DNA of 64,000 nucleotides from Caloramator australicus RC3 (GCF_000297115.1 NZ_CAKP01000096.1:62001-126000); one strand, 5' to 3'; positions 41,505 to 51,586 are shown, numbered from the stretch's first letter. The notes: generated from the letters alone by a model not told the origin. Numbers and translations: made by a program.

Positions 41505-42542
41505 ATGATACACGGAGGAGATATATATTCCATACAAAAAACTGTATTAGATTTTTCAAGCAATATAAATCCTCTTGGAATTGTTGAGGGGTTGAAGGAA
41601 CATTTATTTCAAAATTTTAATAGGGTTGAGGTTTATCCAGATATTAAATATAGAAATTTAAAAAAAAGGATTGCTGACTATTTAGGAGTAAATGTTGAAG
41701 AAGTAATAGTTGGAAATGGTGCTGTGGATATATTAAACAATATAGTTTTGATGTTTGAAAGGATAGTTGTTTTTGTTCCATGTTTTATTGAATATATATT
41801 AAGACCTAAGTTGTATAAAAAGGAAGTGTTAATGTTATATCTTAAAGATGATTTTAGTTTAGATTTAGATTTACTTCACAAACATTTAAAATCGTCGGAT
41901 CTTTTGATTTTAGGTAATCCTAATAATCCAACTGGTCTTAGAATAGATAAAGATAAATTGATCGAGATAGCTAGTTTAACGGAAAAAAGAGGTGCTTTTT
42001 TGCTGCTTGATGAGGCTTTTTTTGAGTTTTGTGAAGGATACGATAGTATAAAGGAACTTAGAGCTTTTAAAAACGTATGTATTATAAGAGCTGCTACTAA
42101 GTTTTTTGCATTACCTGGAATAAGGCTTGGATATGCTTATGCTGATAAAAATTTTGTTGATAAGTATTCAAATTATGAATTACCTTGGACAGTAAATATA
42201 TTTGCAGAACTTGCTGCTGATATTATTTTTAATGAAGATTATATAAAAAAGACTAAAGAATATATAAAGATTCAAAAGGATTATATGTTTAAACGACTTA
42301 GTGAAATTAAAAATGTTAAACCCTTTAACACAGATTGCAATTTTATGCTTATTAAATTATTAAAATATGATGAAGAATATATATTTGAAAGATTGTTGCA
42401 AAAAAATATATTAATACGGAAATGCTCAAATTTTTATGGATTAGATAATACATTTATTAGAATAGCAATAAAAAGAAAAGAAGATAATGAAGTTTTATTA
42501 AGAGAAATTAATAATATTTTAGGTGATGAAGATGAAATTTAA
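41505..42542 (+). CDS. cobD: Threonine-phosphate decarboxylase CobD
   Basis: 345 residues, fold-type I PLP enzyme that yields (R)-1-aminopropan-2-yl phosphate. N-terminal HGGDIYSIQKT and LDFSSNINPLG are characteristic. Further motifs are LGNPNNPTG, LLDEAFFEF and the PLP lysine region RAATKFFALPGIRLGY. The partner genes cbiB (user of the product) and pduX (maker of the substrate) are adjacent. Confidence 0.94.
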   Translation: MIHGGDIYSIQKTVLDFSSNINPLGIVEGLKEHLFQNFNRVEVYPDIKYRNLKKRIADYLGVNVEEVIVGNGAVDILNNIVLMFERIVVFVPCFIEYILRPKLYKKEVLMLYLKDDFSLDLDLLHKHLKSSDLLILGNPNNPTGLRIDKDKLIEIASLTEKRGAFLLLDEAFFEFCEGYDSIKELRAFKNVCIIRAATKFFALPGIRLGYAYADKNFVDKYSNYELPWTVNIFAELAADIIFNEDYIKKTKEYIKIQKDYMFKRLSEIKNVKPFNTDCNFMLIKLLKYDEEYIFERLLQKNILIRKCSNFYGLDNTFIRIAIKRKEDNEVLLREINNILGDEDEI

Positions 42543-43323
42543 ATACCCAGGAAGCATTGGAGAGATTCTTCAGGGAAGAGTAAAGGATAAAGATATTTTA
42601 GTTTCCTTTCCGGTTAATCTTTTTACTTATGTGGAATTAATTGATGATCTTTTCGATGATGGTAATTACAAGGCAAAAAATTTTTCTAAGAATCTCTTGA
42701 TTTCTTGGGATATAGAAGAGGAAGTGTATTTTAAAATAAATTCAACTATTCCAAAAGGGAAAGGCTTTGCCAGCAGCACGGCAGACCTATGTGCTCTTTA
42801 TCATTGCTTATTAAAGAAGTTTAACAAAGAATACAATCAAGAGGAACTTATTAGAGAAACAATAAAAATTGAACCCACAGATAGTATTATTTTTAATAAA
42901 GCATGTGCCTTTGATTATAAAAATGGAGAATATTATGAAGAACTTGGAGAATATTTTGAATTTTATGTTTGGGCTTTTGAAGGAGAAAAGGAAATAGATA
43001 CGGTTGAGTTTAATAAAAATGTAAAAATAAGTTTAGCGAATGTTTCTGATTTATTCGACGAATTAAAAGTTGCAATTAAAAATAAAGATATAAGGACATT
43101 AGCACAGATTTCAACTGAGAGTATAATAAGAAATCAGCAAAGATTGCCTTATCAAATTCTCGATGATTGTTTATGGTTATCAAGAAAAAAAGGAGCATTA
43201 GGTTTAATTGGTGCACATAGTGGAAATATGTTAGGTATAGTGTTTGAAAAACCTGTATATTTGGATGTAAACTTTAAAGGATATAAGTCTTACTTATTAA
43301 AAACATTAAAAAAAGCTTTTTGA
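42532..43323 (+). CDS. pduX: L-threonine kinase (PduX type)
   Basis: 263 residues, GHMP kinase family. N-terminal PGSIGEILQG and the ATP loop PKGKGFASSTADLCAL are characteristic. It makes L-threonine phosphate for CobD. ATG 42532 is chosen for its spacing from AGGTGA; GTG 42523 and ATG 42526 overlap that site. Overlaps the 3' end of cobD by 11 nt. Confidence 0.9.
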   Translation: MKFKYPGSIGEILQGRVKDKDILVSFPVNLFTYVELIDDLFDDGNYKAKNFSKNLLISWDIEEEVYFKINSTIPKGKGFASSTADLCALYHCLLKKFNKEYNQEELIRETIKIEPTDSIIFNKACAFDYKNGEYYEELGEYFEFYVWAFEGEKEIDTVEFNKNVKISLANVSDLFDELKVAIKNKDIRTLAQISTESIIRNQQRLPYQILDDCLWLSRKKGALGLIGAHSGNMLGIVFEKPVYLDVNFKGYKSYLLKTLKKAF

Positions 43324-43333
43324 GGGGGATAAA

Positions 43334-44629
43334 ATGAAGGGAATAGTGATTGCAGCACCAAATAGTGGCAGTGGAAAAACAATATTAACTTTGGGAATTA
43401 TAAAAACTCTTAAAGATTTAAAATATACGGTTTTTCCATGCAAAGTTGGACCTGACTATATCGACACGGCTTTTTTAAGAAGAATTTCAGGTCAAGAAGC
43501 TCAAAATTTGGATTCTTTTCTTCAAGGAAAGGAATATAAAATTTTAATAAATAAGGATTTAGACCTTTGTATCATTGAAGGTGTTATGGGATATTTTGAT
43601 GGGATATATAATACCTTTGAAAATTCGACATACAGCATAGCAAAAGATTTAAATTTAAATGCTATTCTGGTTTATGCTCCAAAGGGTGAGATGTTTAGTG
43701 TAGTTCCCAAAATTCAGGGTATGGTAAATTTTGCTCCTAATATAAAAGGAATTATTTTTAACAGAGTTTCTAAAAACTATTTTAAATTATTAAAGGAAAT
43801 AGTTGAAAAATATGTTGGAATAAAAGTTTTAGGTTTTATAGAAGAAAGTAAATATTTGGAAATAAATTCAAGACATTTGGGATTAATTCAAAGTGTAGAG
43901 GTAGAAGATTTGGAGGAAAAGATAGAGAAGGTTTCACACGAAATAAAAAAAAATGTAGATTTAGATGAATTTTTGAAATTAACAAAAGAAATTAATGTAT
44001 TTAGTCCGATGACATTCACTAAAACAAATTTTAAAGCTGCAATTGCATTAGATAGAGCCTTTTCGTTTTATTATAGGGAAAATATAGATATTTTAAATTC
44101 ACTGTTTGAAGTTGAATTTTTTTCGCCGATTAAAGATAAGGTTTTACCAGATGCTGATTTTGTTTATATTGGGGGAGGGTATCCAGAGATTTTTAAAGAG
44201 GAGCTTTCGGCAAACAAAAAAATGTTAATGTCAATTAGAGATTTTGTTGAAGGCGGTGGTTTTTTGTTTGCTGAATGCGGTGGACTTATGTATTTAACAG
44301 AAAAGATAGATGATAGATATATGGTTGGTATTTTTAAAGGCGAAACATATATGACGGACAAGTTACAAAATTTTGGATATGTAGAAGTTGAAATTGAAAG
44401 AGATTGTGTTATTGGTTATAAGGGAGATAAATTTACAGGACATGAGTTCCATAAGTCAGTTGTAAATTTAAAGCATGAAAAAATTTTAAGGGTTAAGAAG
44501 GCAATGGGAAATAGAATTACTGATTGTGGATATCAATATAAAAATGCCTTTGCAATGTATCCTCATGTAAGCTTCTTTGGTAGTTTTAATATAGTTAAAA
44601 ATATTTTACAAAGAATGAAAGGAGAATAA
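43334..44629 (+). CDS. cbiA: Cobyrinate a,c-diamide synthase
   Basis: 431 residues (EC 6.3.5.11). N-terminal ATP domain IAAPNSGSGKTILTLGI, FPCKVGPDYIDTAF and EGVMGYFDGIY; C-terminal class I glutaminase domain with YIGGGYPEIF and the nucleophile in FAECGGLMYL. It amidates cobyrinic acid at positions a and c in the anaerobic route. GAGGGGG site. Confidence 0.96.
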   Translation: MKGIVIAAPNSGSGKTILTLGIIKTLKDLKYTVFPCKVGPDYIDTAFLRRISGQEAQNLDSFLQGKEYKILINKDLDLCIIEGVMGYFDGIYNTFENSTYSIAKDLNLNAILVYAPKGEMFSVVPKIQGMVNFAPNIKGIIFNRVSKNYFKLLKEIVEKYVGIKVLGFIEESKYLEINSRHLGLIQSVEVEDLEEKIEKVSHEIKKNVDLDEFLKLTKEINVFSPMTFTKTNFKAAIALDRAFSFYYRENIDILNSLFEVEFFSPIKDKVLPDADFVYIGGGYPEIFKEELSANKKMLMSIRDFVEGGGFLFAECGGLMYLTEKIDDRYMVGIFKGETYMTDKLQNFGYVEVEIERDCVIGYKGDKFTGHEFHKSVVNLKHEKILRVKKAMGNRITDCGYQYKNAFAMYPHVSFFGSFNIVKNILQRMKGE

Positions 44630-44631
44630 AA

Positions 44632-45000
44632 ATGGAAGCTATTCTTTTAATAAGTCATGGAAGTAGGAGTCAAGATGCTTATAAAACCTTTTTAAAAGTT
44701 TCGGATGAGTTCCAGAATTTTATGAATATAAAGGTTTTTCCAGCATTTATGGAGTTTAATGAACCTAATATAAAAAAAGCGATTGATGAAATTTACAAAC
44801 AAGGAATAAAACGAATAATTGCTATACCTTATTTTCTGTATACTGGAATTCATATAAAAGAGGATATTCCAAATCTATTAAAAGAAGTTGCAAACAAATA
44901 TAAAGATTTAACAATAGAATTTACAAGTCCAATTGAATATCATCCATTTATTTTAGAAATTCTAAAGGAACGATTTAATGGGGAAAGGAAGATTATATGA
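44632..45000 (+). CDS. cbiX: Sirohydrochlorin cobaltochelatase, short CbiX form
   Basis: 122 residues, the single-domain (archaeal-type CbiX-S) form. N-terminal histidine in LISHGSRSQDAY and a second in FLYTGIHIKEDIP are the metal-delivery residues. It inserts cobalt into sirohydrochlorin at the entry of the anaerobic pathway. The ring of two short subunits is inferred from family knowledge. ATGA overlap with cbiC. Confidence 0.9.
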   Translation: MEAILLISHGSRSQDAYKTFLKVSDEFQNFMNIKVFPAFMEFNEPNIKKAIDEIYKQGIKRIIAIPYFLYTGIHIKEDIPNLLKEVANKYKDLTIEFTSPIEYHPFILEILKERFNGERKII

Positions 45001-45617
45001 AATACATTAAGGACCCTTTAAAAATAGAGGAAAAAAGCTTTGAAATTATAAAATCAAATATTAAAAGGGAATTTACTTTAGATGAAATACCTGTTGTTTT
45101 AAGAGCGATTCATTCTACAGGGGATTATGATTATGAAAATATAATTAGGTTTAAAAATAAACCTGTTAATGTAGGGATAGAAACAATTAGAGGTGGGACA
45201 AAAGTTTTTACAGATACGAAAATGGCTTTGTCAGGAATAAATAAAAAATCCCTTTTAATAACGGAGTCATCAATTCATTGTTATATTGATGAAGAGAAAA
45301 TTTATGAAATTTCAAGGCTAAAAAAAATAACACGTTCTATGGCAGCTATAGATAAAGCAGTTGAGGACGGGACAGAGGTATTTGTAATAGGAAATGCTCC
45401 AACGGCTCTTTTTAGACTTTGTGAGTATATTGAAAAAGGAATAATTTTGCCTAAATTAATTATAGGCGTTCCTGTTGGTTTTGTTGGAGCGGAAGAGTCT
45501 AAGGAGATTTTATATAAACTGGATGTCCCTTCTATTACGACAAAAGGAACAAAGGGAGGAAGCAATGTGGCTGCTGCCATATTTAATGCAATACTATATA
45601 TGGCGGTGGGAAGATGA
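44997..45617 (+). CDS. cbiC: Cobalt-precorrin-8 methylmutase
   Basis: 206 residues. The catalytic histidine is in VLRAIHSTGDYDY. Further motifs are DTKMALSGI, TRSMAAIDKAVEDG, VIGNAPTALFRL and GVPVGFVGAEESK. It shifts the methyl group from C11 to C12, forming cobyrinate. Overlaps both neighbours by 4 nt. Confidence 0.96.
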   Translation: MKYIKDPLKIEEKSFEIIKSNIKREFTLDEIPVVLRAIHSTGDYDYENIIRFKNKPVNVGIETIRGGTKVFTDTKMALSGINKKSLLITESSIHCYIDEEKIYEISRLKKITRSMAAIDKAVEDGTEVFVIGNAPTALFRLCEYIEKGIILPKLIIGVPVGFVGAEESKEILYKLDVPSITTKGTKGGSNVAAAIFNAILYMAVGR

Positions 45618-46675
45618 TGGAATATGTAATCCATGAAGGGAAAAAGTTAAGACTAGGTTATACTACTGGAAGTTGTGCAGCAGCTGCAACGAAGGCTGCA
45701 TTATTAAAACTATTGGGGGTTGAAACGAAATTTGTTGAAATAAAAACTCCTGAAGGGATAACACTAAAAATTAAAGTTATTGAATGCTTTAAAGAGGGAG
45801 AATTTGCAGTAGCTTCTGTAAAAAAAGATGCTGGAGATGACGTGGATGTTACTGATAAGATAAAGATTTATTCTAAAGTTAAGTTAAGGCAAGATGGAAA
45901 AGTAAATATAGATGGTGGAATAGGAATAGGAAGATTTATAGAAGATTCGCCTTTTGGTAAGAAGGGTGAGGCTGCAATAAATAAAGTCCCAAGGGAAATG
46001 ATTAAAGAAGCTATTATGGAGGTGTATCCAAAAGGAGCAGATGTTTTGATTTTTGCACCTGATGGGATTGAAATTGCTAAAAAAACATATAATCCAAAGA
46101 TTGGTATAGTGGGAGGCATTTCAATAATAGGGACTAAAGGGATAGTTTATCCTATGTCTGATGATGCGATGAAAAAAACAATTTATATGCAGCTTGATAT
46201 ACTTATCAGAAAAAGTAATCAAGTAATATTTACTTTTGGAAATCATGGAGAAGAATTTGTTAAAAAAAATGGTATAAAGGGGGACATTATAAAGACATCA
46301 AATTATATTGGCGATGCTCTTTTATATGCTAAGGAAGTTGGTTTTAAAAAAATTACGATAGTTGGCCATATAGGAAAAATGTGCAAGTTGTCAATAGGAG
46401 CCTTTAATACACATAGTAAAGTAGTGGATTCAAGAATGGAAGCCTTTGTGTATTATCTTGCAAAAAAAAGATGTCCCTATGAAATAATTCAAAGGGTTGA
46501 GAAGTTTAAAACAGCGGAGGAGGTGGCAGCTTTTATAAAAGAAAGAGGATATGATGTCATATTTAATGATATGAAACAAGGAATAATAGACAGAATAAGA
46601 AACTATATAAGCGATTATGATATCGAATTAGATGTTATAATTTATACCTTTAAGGATGGTAGGGTGGTGCAATGA
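45614..46675 (+). CDS. cbiD: Cobalt-precorrin-5B C1-methyltransferase
   Basis: 353 residues. The family start LRLGYTTGSCAAAATKAAL is followed by VKKDAGDDVDVTD, GVGIG-like GGIGIGRFIEDSPFG and a late GHIGKMCKLSIGAFNTHSK. It methylates C1 in the anaerobic route. ATG 45614 or 45617; both overlap the cbiC stop. Confidence 0.96.
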   Translation: MMEYVIHEGKKLRLGYTTGSCAAAATKAALLKLLGVETKFVEIKTPEGITLKIKVIECFKEGEFAVASVKKDAGDDVDVTDKIKIYSKVKLRQDGKVNIDGGIGIGRFIEDSPFGKKGEAAINKVPREMIKEAIMEVYPKGADVLIFAPDGIEIAKKTYNPKIGIVGGISIIGTKGIVYPMSDDAMKKTIYMQLDILIRKSNQVIFTFGNHGEEFVKKNGIKGDIIKTSNYIGDALLYAKEVGFKKITIVGHIGKMCKLSIGAFNTHSKVVDSRMEAFVYYLAKKRCPYEIIQRVEKFKTAEEVAAFIKERGYDVIFNDMKQGIIDRIRNYISDYDIELDVIIYTFKDGRVVQ

Positions 46676-47250
46676 TTCTTGTAGGTATTGGACCTGGAAA
46701 TATTAAATATGCAAGTCTTGAGGCTATAGAAGTTATTAAAAATTCAAGACAAGTTTTAGCTTTTTCAAGATTAGGGAAAGAATTAGAAGATATGGTATCT
46801 GTAAAATATATACGAACCTTGGAAGATATATTAGATTACGACGGAAATGTTACATTAGTTGTTTCTGGTGATCCGCTTTTATATAGTGCCTTTGATTTTT
46901 TACAAAGAAAAGGGATAAAAATTGAAAAGGTAATTCCCTCCATATCGTCCTTTCAATATATGATGTGTAAATTAAAAAAGAGTTGGAACGATGCTTTGAT
47001 TTTAAGTTTTCATGGAAGAGAGGCTGATTTAGATAAGGTAAAAAGGAATGGAATAACTATTATATTTACAGATTCAAAATATAATCCGTCTTTCTTTTCA
47101 GAGCATTTGTTTTGGAAAGGTTATAAAGGGAAAATTTATGTAGGATTCAATTTGTCATATGAGGATGAAGTGATTGTTGAAGGAAACATAGGTGATACTT
47201 TTGAAGAGATGTCTAATTTGAGTATTTTGGTGGTGGAAGCATGTGGATAA
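46672..47250 (+). CDS. cbiE: Cobalt-precorrin-7 C5-methyltransferase
   Basis: 192 residues of the tetrapyrrole methylase family. It starts ILVGIGPGN, has SGDPLLYSAF and a following SISSFQYM substrate loop. It is encoded separately from cbiT (not fused as in CobL). Overlaps cbiD and cbiT. Confidence 0.93.
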   Translation: MILVGIGPGNIKYASLEAIEVIKNSRQVLAFSRLGKELEDMVSVKYIRTLEDILDYDGNVTLVVSGDPLLYSAFDFLQRKGIKIEKVIPSISSFQYMMCKLKKSWNDALILSFHGREADLDKVKRNGITIIFTDSKYNPSFFSEHLFWKGYKGKIYVGFNLSYEDEVIVEGNIGDTFEEMSNLSILVVEACG

Positions 47251-47780
47251 AGGATGAATATTTTGTAAGGGGAGATGTCCCTATGACAAAATTTGAGGCA
47301 AGGGTTATTAGTTTAGCATATCTTGATATATGCAATAAAGATGTTTTACTTGACATAGGGGCAGGAACGGGTAGTATTTCAATTCAAGCTGCAATTTTGG
47401 GTGCAAGTGTTTTCGCTATTGATAGGGATGATGAGGCTGTTAAGCTTCTAAAAAAGAATAAAGAAAAATTTAACGTAGATATAGAAATTATAAAGGGAAA
47501 TGCAGAGGATTATATAGAAAGTTTGAATTTTACTAAATGTTTTATTGGAGGTAGTGGTGGTAACCTTTTAAAAATTATAAATTTAATTGATAAAAATCCA
47601 AATAATAAAATTGTTGTTGCGAATTTTATTAAGGTGGAAAATTTAAGTTTATTTATTAAAACTTTTAGAGAATTAAAATATGATCTTGAGGTTAGGATGC
47701 TATCGATTTCAAAAATAGAAAACGATCTTTTAAAGGCCAACAATCCTATTTTTATAGCGAGGGCTACAAGAGGTAGGTGA
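47241..47780 (+). CDS. cbiT: Cobalt-precorrin-6B C15-methyltransferase, decarboxylating
   Basis: 179 residues, Rossmann methyltransferase. N-terminal MTKFEARVISLAYLDI, SAM loop LLDIGAGTGSISIQAA, acidic ribose contact AIDRDDEA and FIGGSGGNL. It methylates C15 and decarboxylates the C12 acetate. Confidence 0.94.
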   Translation: MWIKDEYFVRGDVPMTKFEARVISLAYLDICNKDVLLDIGAGTGSISIQAAILGASVFAIDRDDEAVKLLKKNKEKFNVDIEIIKGNAEDYIESLNFTKCFIGGSGGNLLKIINLIDKNPNNKIVVANFIKVENLSLFIKTFRELKYDLEVRMLSISKIENDLLKANNPIFIARATRGR

Positions 47781-47784
47781 TATT

Positions 47785-48438
47785 TTGAAAACATTTTATG
47801 GAATAGGAATAGGACCAGGAGATCCAGAACTTTTAACATTAAAAGCTTTAAGGGTTATAAACGAAAGTAGTATCATATTTGTTCCAGCTAGCAAAGGAAA
47901 AAGCTTAGCAAAGGAGATAGTTAAAGGATATTTAATGGGTAAAAAAATAATTGAACTTAATTTCCCTATGGGAGAAGAAAATAAGTTTAACTACAAAGAA
48001 GCAGCAAAAATTATAAATGAAGTTTTTAGAGATATTGATGTTGCTTGTTTTTTAACGTTAGGAGATCCTTTAACTTATAGCACATTTATATATTTATACA
48101 GAGAAATAAATAAATTCGGTATTAAAGTAGAAATAATTCCAGGAGTTACATCATATAATGCAGCCTTTTCAAAAATCAAATTACCCTTTGCAGTTAAAAA
48201 TGAATCTGTTTTAATTACAGATAAAAATATTGAATTAGATAAAGTTAATGATATAGACAAAATAATTTTCCTTAAAGCTAACAACAAAAAGGAGATAATA
48301 AAGAAGTTAAAAGAAAAAGGCTTTAAAAACTACTATATTAAAAGGTGCACTTTGGATGGTGAAAAAATTTTAATGGATGAGGAAGATATAGAAAAAGATG
48401 AGGATTATCTTGCTTTGATAATATCCTTTAGGGAGTGA
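47785..48438 (+). CDS. cbiL: Cobalt-precorrin-2 C20-methyltransferase
   Basis: 217 residues, tetrapyrrole methylase. Motifs are YGIGIGPGDPELLTLKALR, LTLGDPLTYSTFIYL and EIIPGVTSYNAAFSK. It starts the ring methylations of cobalt-sirohydrochlorin. TTG start behind GTAGGTGA. Confidence 0.94.
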   Translation: MKTFYGIGIGPGDPELLTLKALRVINESSIIFVPASKGKSLAKEIVKGYLMGKKIIELNFPMGEENKFNYKEAAKIINEVFRDIDVACFLTLGDPLTYSTFIYLYREINKFGIKVEIIPGVTSYNAAFSKIKLPFAVKNESVLITDKNIELDKVNDIDKIIFLKANNKKEIIKKLKEKGFKNYYIKRCTLDGEKILMDEEDIEKDEDYLALIISFRE

Positions 48439-48442
48439 GTAT

Positions 48443-49195
48443 ATGGTTTATTTTGTTGGTGCAGGTCCAGGAGATGTAGATTTAATTACGGTAAAGGGGA
48501 GAAAATTGCTTGAAAAAGCAGATGTTATAATTTATGCAGGCTCTTTAGTTTCAAGTGAACACTTAAAATTTTGTCGAGAAGATGCAATTATTATTGATAG
48601 TTCCAGATTAACTTTAGAGGAGATTATAGAATATATAAGAAAATACGATGGAGAAGATAAGGTTATTGTGAGACTTCATACTGGTGATCCAACTATTTAT
48701 GGGGCAATAGGTGAACAGATGGATCAGATGGATAAATTAGGCATTAAATACGAAATTATTCCAGGAGTGAGTAGCTTTACAGCAAGTTGTTCGGTATTGA
48801 AAAAGGAATTTACAGTTCCTAAAATTTCACAAAGCATAATTATAACAAGGTTATCCGGAAGGACTAGTGTTCCTGAAAGCGAAGATTTAGAACTTTTAGC
48901 AAAGCACAAAGCCTCTATGGCAATATTTTTGTCGGTTCAAGATATAGATAAAGTTGTGGAAAAACTTATAAAAGGATATGAAGATGAAAATGTTCCAGTT
49001 GCGGTTGTTTATAAAGCTACTTGGAAAGATGAAAAAATTATATTAGGAACGCTTAAGGATATTGCAGAAAAGGTTAAAAGTGTTGGAATAAACAAAACTG
49101 CTCAAATACTCGTTGGTGAATTTTTGAAAAAATCCTCAAGAAGCCTTTTGTATTCTAAAAATTTTAGCCATGGCTTTAGGGAGGCAAAGGAATGA
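48443..49195 (+). CDS. cbiF: Cobalt-precorrin-4 C11-methyltransferase
   Basis: 250 residues. FVGAGPGDVDLITVKGRKLL, IIYAGSLVSSEHL, RLHTGDPTIYGAIGEQMDQM and IPGVSSFTASC identify CbiF. ATGA overlap with cbiG. Confidence 0.95.
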   Translation: MVYFVGAGPGDVDLITVKGRKLLEKADVIIYAGSLVSSEHLKFCREDAIIIDSSRLTLEEIIEYIRKYDGEDKVIVRLHTGDPTIYGAIGEQMDQMDKLGIKYEIIPGVSSFTASCSVLKKEFTVPKISQSIIITRLSGRTSVPESEDLELLAKHKASMAIFLSVQDIDKVVEKLIKGYEDENVPVAVVYKATWKDEKIILGTLKDIAEKVKSVGINKTAQILVGEFLKKSSRSLLYSKNFSHGFREAKE

Positions 49196-50142
49196 TAGCT
49201 TGTATTTATTTTACTAAGGAAGGAGAAAAAGTTGTAAAAAAGATAAAAGATGTCTATGAAAAGGTAGATGTTTTTTCTAAAGAGAATTTTAAAGAAAACA
49301 TTGAGAAGATAGTAAAGTATGAAAGGATTATTTTTATTTCTGCTGTAGGTATAGCAGTTAGGATTTTAGCTCCTTATATAAGAAGTAAATGGCAAGATCC
49401 AGCGGTATTAGTGATAGATGATATGGGTAGATATGTGATTAGTTTACTATCAGGACATTTTGGAGGAGCGAATGAATTTTGTATTGAAGTAGCCGAGAAA
49501 ATAGGTGCTATGCCAATTGTTACAACTGCATCAGATGGAAGGGGATTCAAATCCCTTGACCTTATAGCAAAGGATAATGATTTTTATATAGAAGATAAGG
49601 AAAGATTGAAAAGAATTACATCCCTAATGATTGAGGGGAGAACAATTTCTATATGTTCTTCTATAAATATTAAAATTGATTATCCAAATATAACCGATGA
49701 AGGCGAGGCATTTATTTATATTACTTATAAGGATGAATTTCCTAGAAAAGAACCTTATTGTATATTAAGACCAAAGGTTTTACATGTTGGAATAGGATGT
49801 AAAAGGGGGACAAGTTTTGAGAAAATTGATTCAGCAATTCAAAGAGTTTTTAAAGAAAATAATTTAAGTATGTTTAGTATAAAGTCTATTGGGACTTTAG
49901 ATATAAAAAAGGATGAAGAAGGGCTTTTAAGATTTGCAAAAGAAAAAAAACTTCCGGTTATCTTTTTTTCAAGAGAGGAAATCAAAAAGGTTGAGGAAAA
50001 CTTCCCCAAAAGTCCATGGGTTTATAGGAACTTTGGAATATATTCTGTTGCCGAGCCCTGTGCATATCTTTTATCACCAAATATTATAGTTAATAGGAAA
50101 ATCATAGATGGGGTAACAGTTGCTGTTTCAAAGGAGGATTGA
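49192..50142 (+). CDS. cbiG: Cobalt-precorrin-5A hydrolase
   Basis: 316 residues. N-terminal domain ends in FISAVGIAVRILAPYIRSKW, followed by PAVLVIDDMGRYVISLLSGH and a GGANEFCIEVAE motif. The C-terminal domain begins LHVGIGCKRGTSFEKI and ends near YSVAEPCAYLL. It opens the delta-lactone and releases acetaldehyde, a step special to the oxygen-independent pathway. Confidence 0.95.
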   Translation: MIACIYFTKEGEKVVKKIKDVYEKVDVFSKENFKENIEKIVKYERIIFISAVGIAVRILAPYIRSKWQDPAVLVIDDMGRYVISLLSGHFGGANEFCIEVAEKIGAMPIVTTASDGRGFKSLDLIAKDNDFYIEDKERLKRITSLMIEGRTISICSSINIKIDYPNITDEGEAFIYITYKDEFPRKEPYCILRPKVLHVGIGCKRGTSFEKIDSAIQRVFKENNLSMFSIKSIGTLDIKKDEEGLLRFAKEKKLPVIFFSREEIKKVEENFPKSPWVYRNFGIYSVAEPCAYLLSPNIIVNRKIIDGVTVAVSKED

Positions 50143-50144
50143 AT

Positions 50145-50864
50145 ATGGCAAAATTATATGTTATAGGTATAGGTTCGGGTCAGAGGGAGGATATGACCTT
50201 AAGGGCTGTAGAATGTATTAAAAAATGTCAGGTAATCGTTGGTTACGATTTTTATATAGAATTAATTAAAGATTTTATTAAAGATAAAGTAATAATAAAA
50301 ACTTCAATGAAGAGTGAGGTTGAAAGATGCAGACTAGCTATTAGCAAGGTAAAGGAAGGATATGATACCGGTGTTATATCATCTGGGGATTCAGGACTTT
50401 ACGGTATGGCAGGACTTCTTTTAGAACTCAACACAGATATAGAATATGAAATCATTCCCGGAGTTACTTCTGCTTTTTTAGCAGCAGCTAGCTTAGGTGC
50501 ACCTATTATGCATGATTTTTGCTCTATTAGTCTTAGTGATCTTTTAACTCCCTGGCAGATTATTGAAAAAAGGATTAAAGCTGCTGCTGAAGGAGACTTT
50601 GTTATAGCATTATATAATCCTAAGAGTTCGGCAAGAGTTTATAACCTTAATAGAGCATTGGAGATTATTTTAAGATATAGAAATCCAAAAACTTTTGTAG
50701 GTATTGTAAAAAACGCAAGAAGATATAATGAAGAAAAGATTATAACTACTCTTGATAGTATTAATCTTGAGAATATTGATATGAGAACTATTTTAATAAT
50801 AGGCAATAGTATGACCTATGTTAAAGATGGATATATGATAACTCCAAGGGGGTATATTATTTGA
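50145..50864 (+). CDS. cbiH: Cobalt-factor III / precorrin-3B C17-methyltransferase
   Basis: 239 residues. LYVIGIGSGQREDMTLRAVE, ISSGDSGLYGMAGLLLEL, IIPGVTSAFLAAASLGAPIMHDF and SLSDLLTPW identify CbiH (ring contraction and C17 methylation). ATG 50145 is chosen because AAGGAGG lies 7 nt upstream; TTG 50139 is too close to it. No added C-terminal Fe-S domain is seen. Confidence 0.93.
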   Translation: MAKLYVIGIGSGQREDMTLRAVECIKKCQVIVGYDFYIELIKDFIKDKVIIKTSMKSEVERCRLAISKVKEGYDTGVISSGDSGLYGMAGLLLELNTDIEYEIIPGVTSAFLAAASLGAPIMHDFCSISLSDLLTPWQIIEKRIKAAAEGDFVIALYNPKSSARVYNLNRALEIILRYRNPKTFVGIVKNARRYNEEKIITTLDSINLENIDMRTILIIGNSMTYVKDGYMITPRGYII

Positions 50865-51586
50865 TTTGGATTATCTCTGGGACTTATGAGGCTAAAAAGC
50901 TTTTGGAAAATGTCCATGGTAAGGTAAATTATATAGCAACTGTTGCTACTGATGAAGGTGAAAGGGAATTCTTTAAATATAATATTGTTAAGGTAAGGTT
51001 AAACTATGAAGATATGAAAAAATTTGTATTTAAAAATAATATAGATCTTATAGTTGATATGTCACATCCATTTGCAAAGGAAGTTTCATTGAATTCTAAA
51101 AAAGTGGCAGAGGAGTTTAAAATTGAATATATAAGGTATTTAAGGAATGAAACAGAACTTGATGGTTGTGTTGTTTTTAAAGATTTTAATGAATGTGCTG
51201 ATTACTTAAAAGACAAAGAAGGGAATGTTGTTTTTACTATAGGTTCAAATAATATAGAAGTATTTGAAAGAGTAAAAAATGGTAGAAGATTTATCTATAG
51301 AATTTTACCATCAGAGGACAGTATTAAAAAGTGTATATCTTTAGGAATACCAATAAGTGACCTAGTAGCAATTAAAGGAGTATTTTCTGAAGATTTTAAC
51401 GAAGCTTTTTTTAAAGAATTTGATGCTAAGTATGTAGTTATGAAGGATAGTGGTAACGAAGGTGGAACATTGCAAAAAATAAGAGCGTGTAAAAAAATAG
51501 GTATAGTTCCATTGGTTATTTTAAGACCTAAAGAAGATGGAATATATAGTATAGATGAAATACTTCAATATGTTTTAAAGTGGTGA
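50861..51586 (+). CDS. cbiJ: Cobalt-precorrin-6A reductase
   Basis: 241 residues, CbiJ/CobK family. N-terminal WIISGTYEAKKLL, then VDMSHPFAKEVSLNSKKVAE, FTIGSNNIEVFE, RILPSEDSIKKC and a late VMKDSGNEGGTLQKI. NAD(P)H-dependent reduction of the macrocycle. TTG start after AAGGGGG. Confidence 0.93.
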   Translation: MIWIISGTYEAKKLLENVHGKVNYIATVATDEGEREFFKYNIVKVRLNYEDMKKFVFKNNIDLIVDMSHPFAKEVSLNSKKVAEEFKIEYIRYLRNETELDGCVVFKDFNECADYLKDKEGNVVFTIGSNNIEVFERVKNGRRFIYRILPSEDSIKKCISLGIPISDLVAIKGVFSEDFNEAFFKEFDAKYVVMKDSGNEGGTLQKIRACKKIGIVPLVILRPKEDGIYSIDEILQYVLKW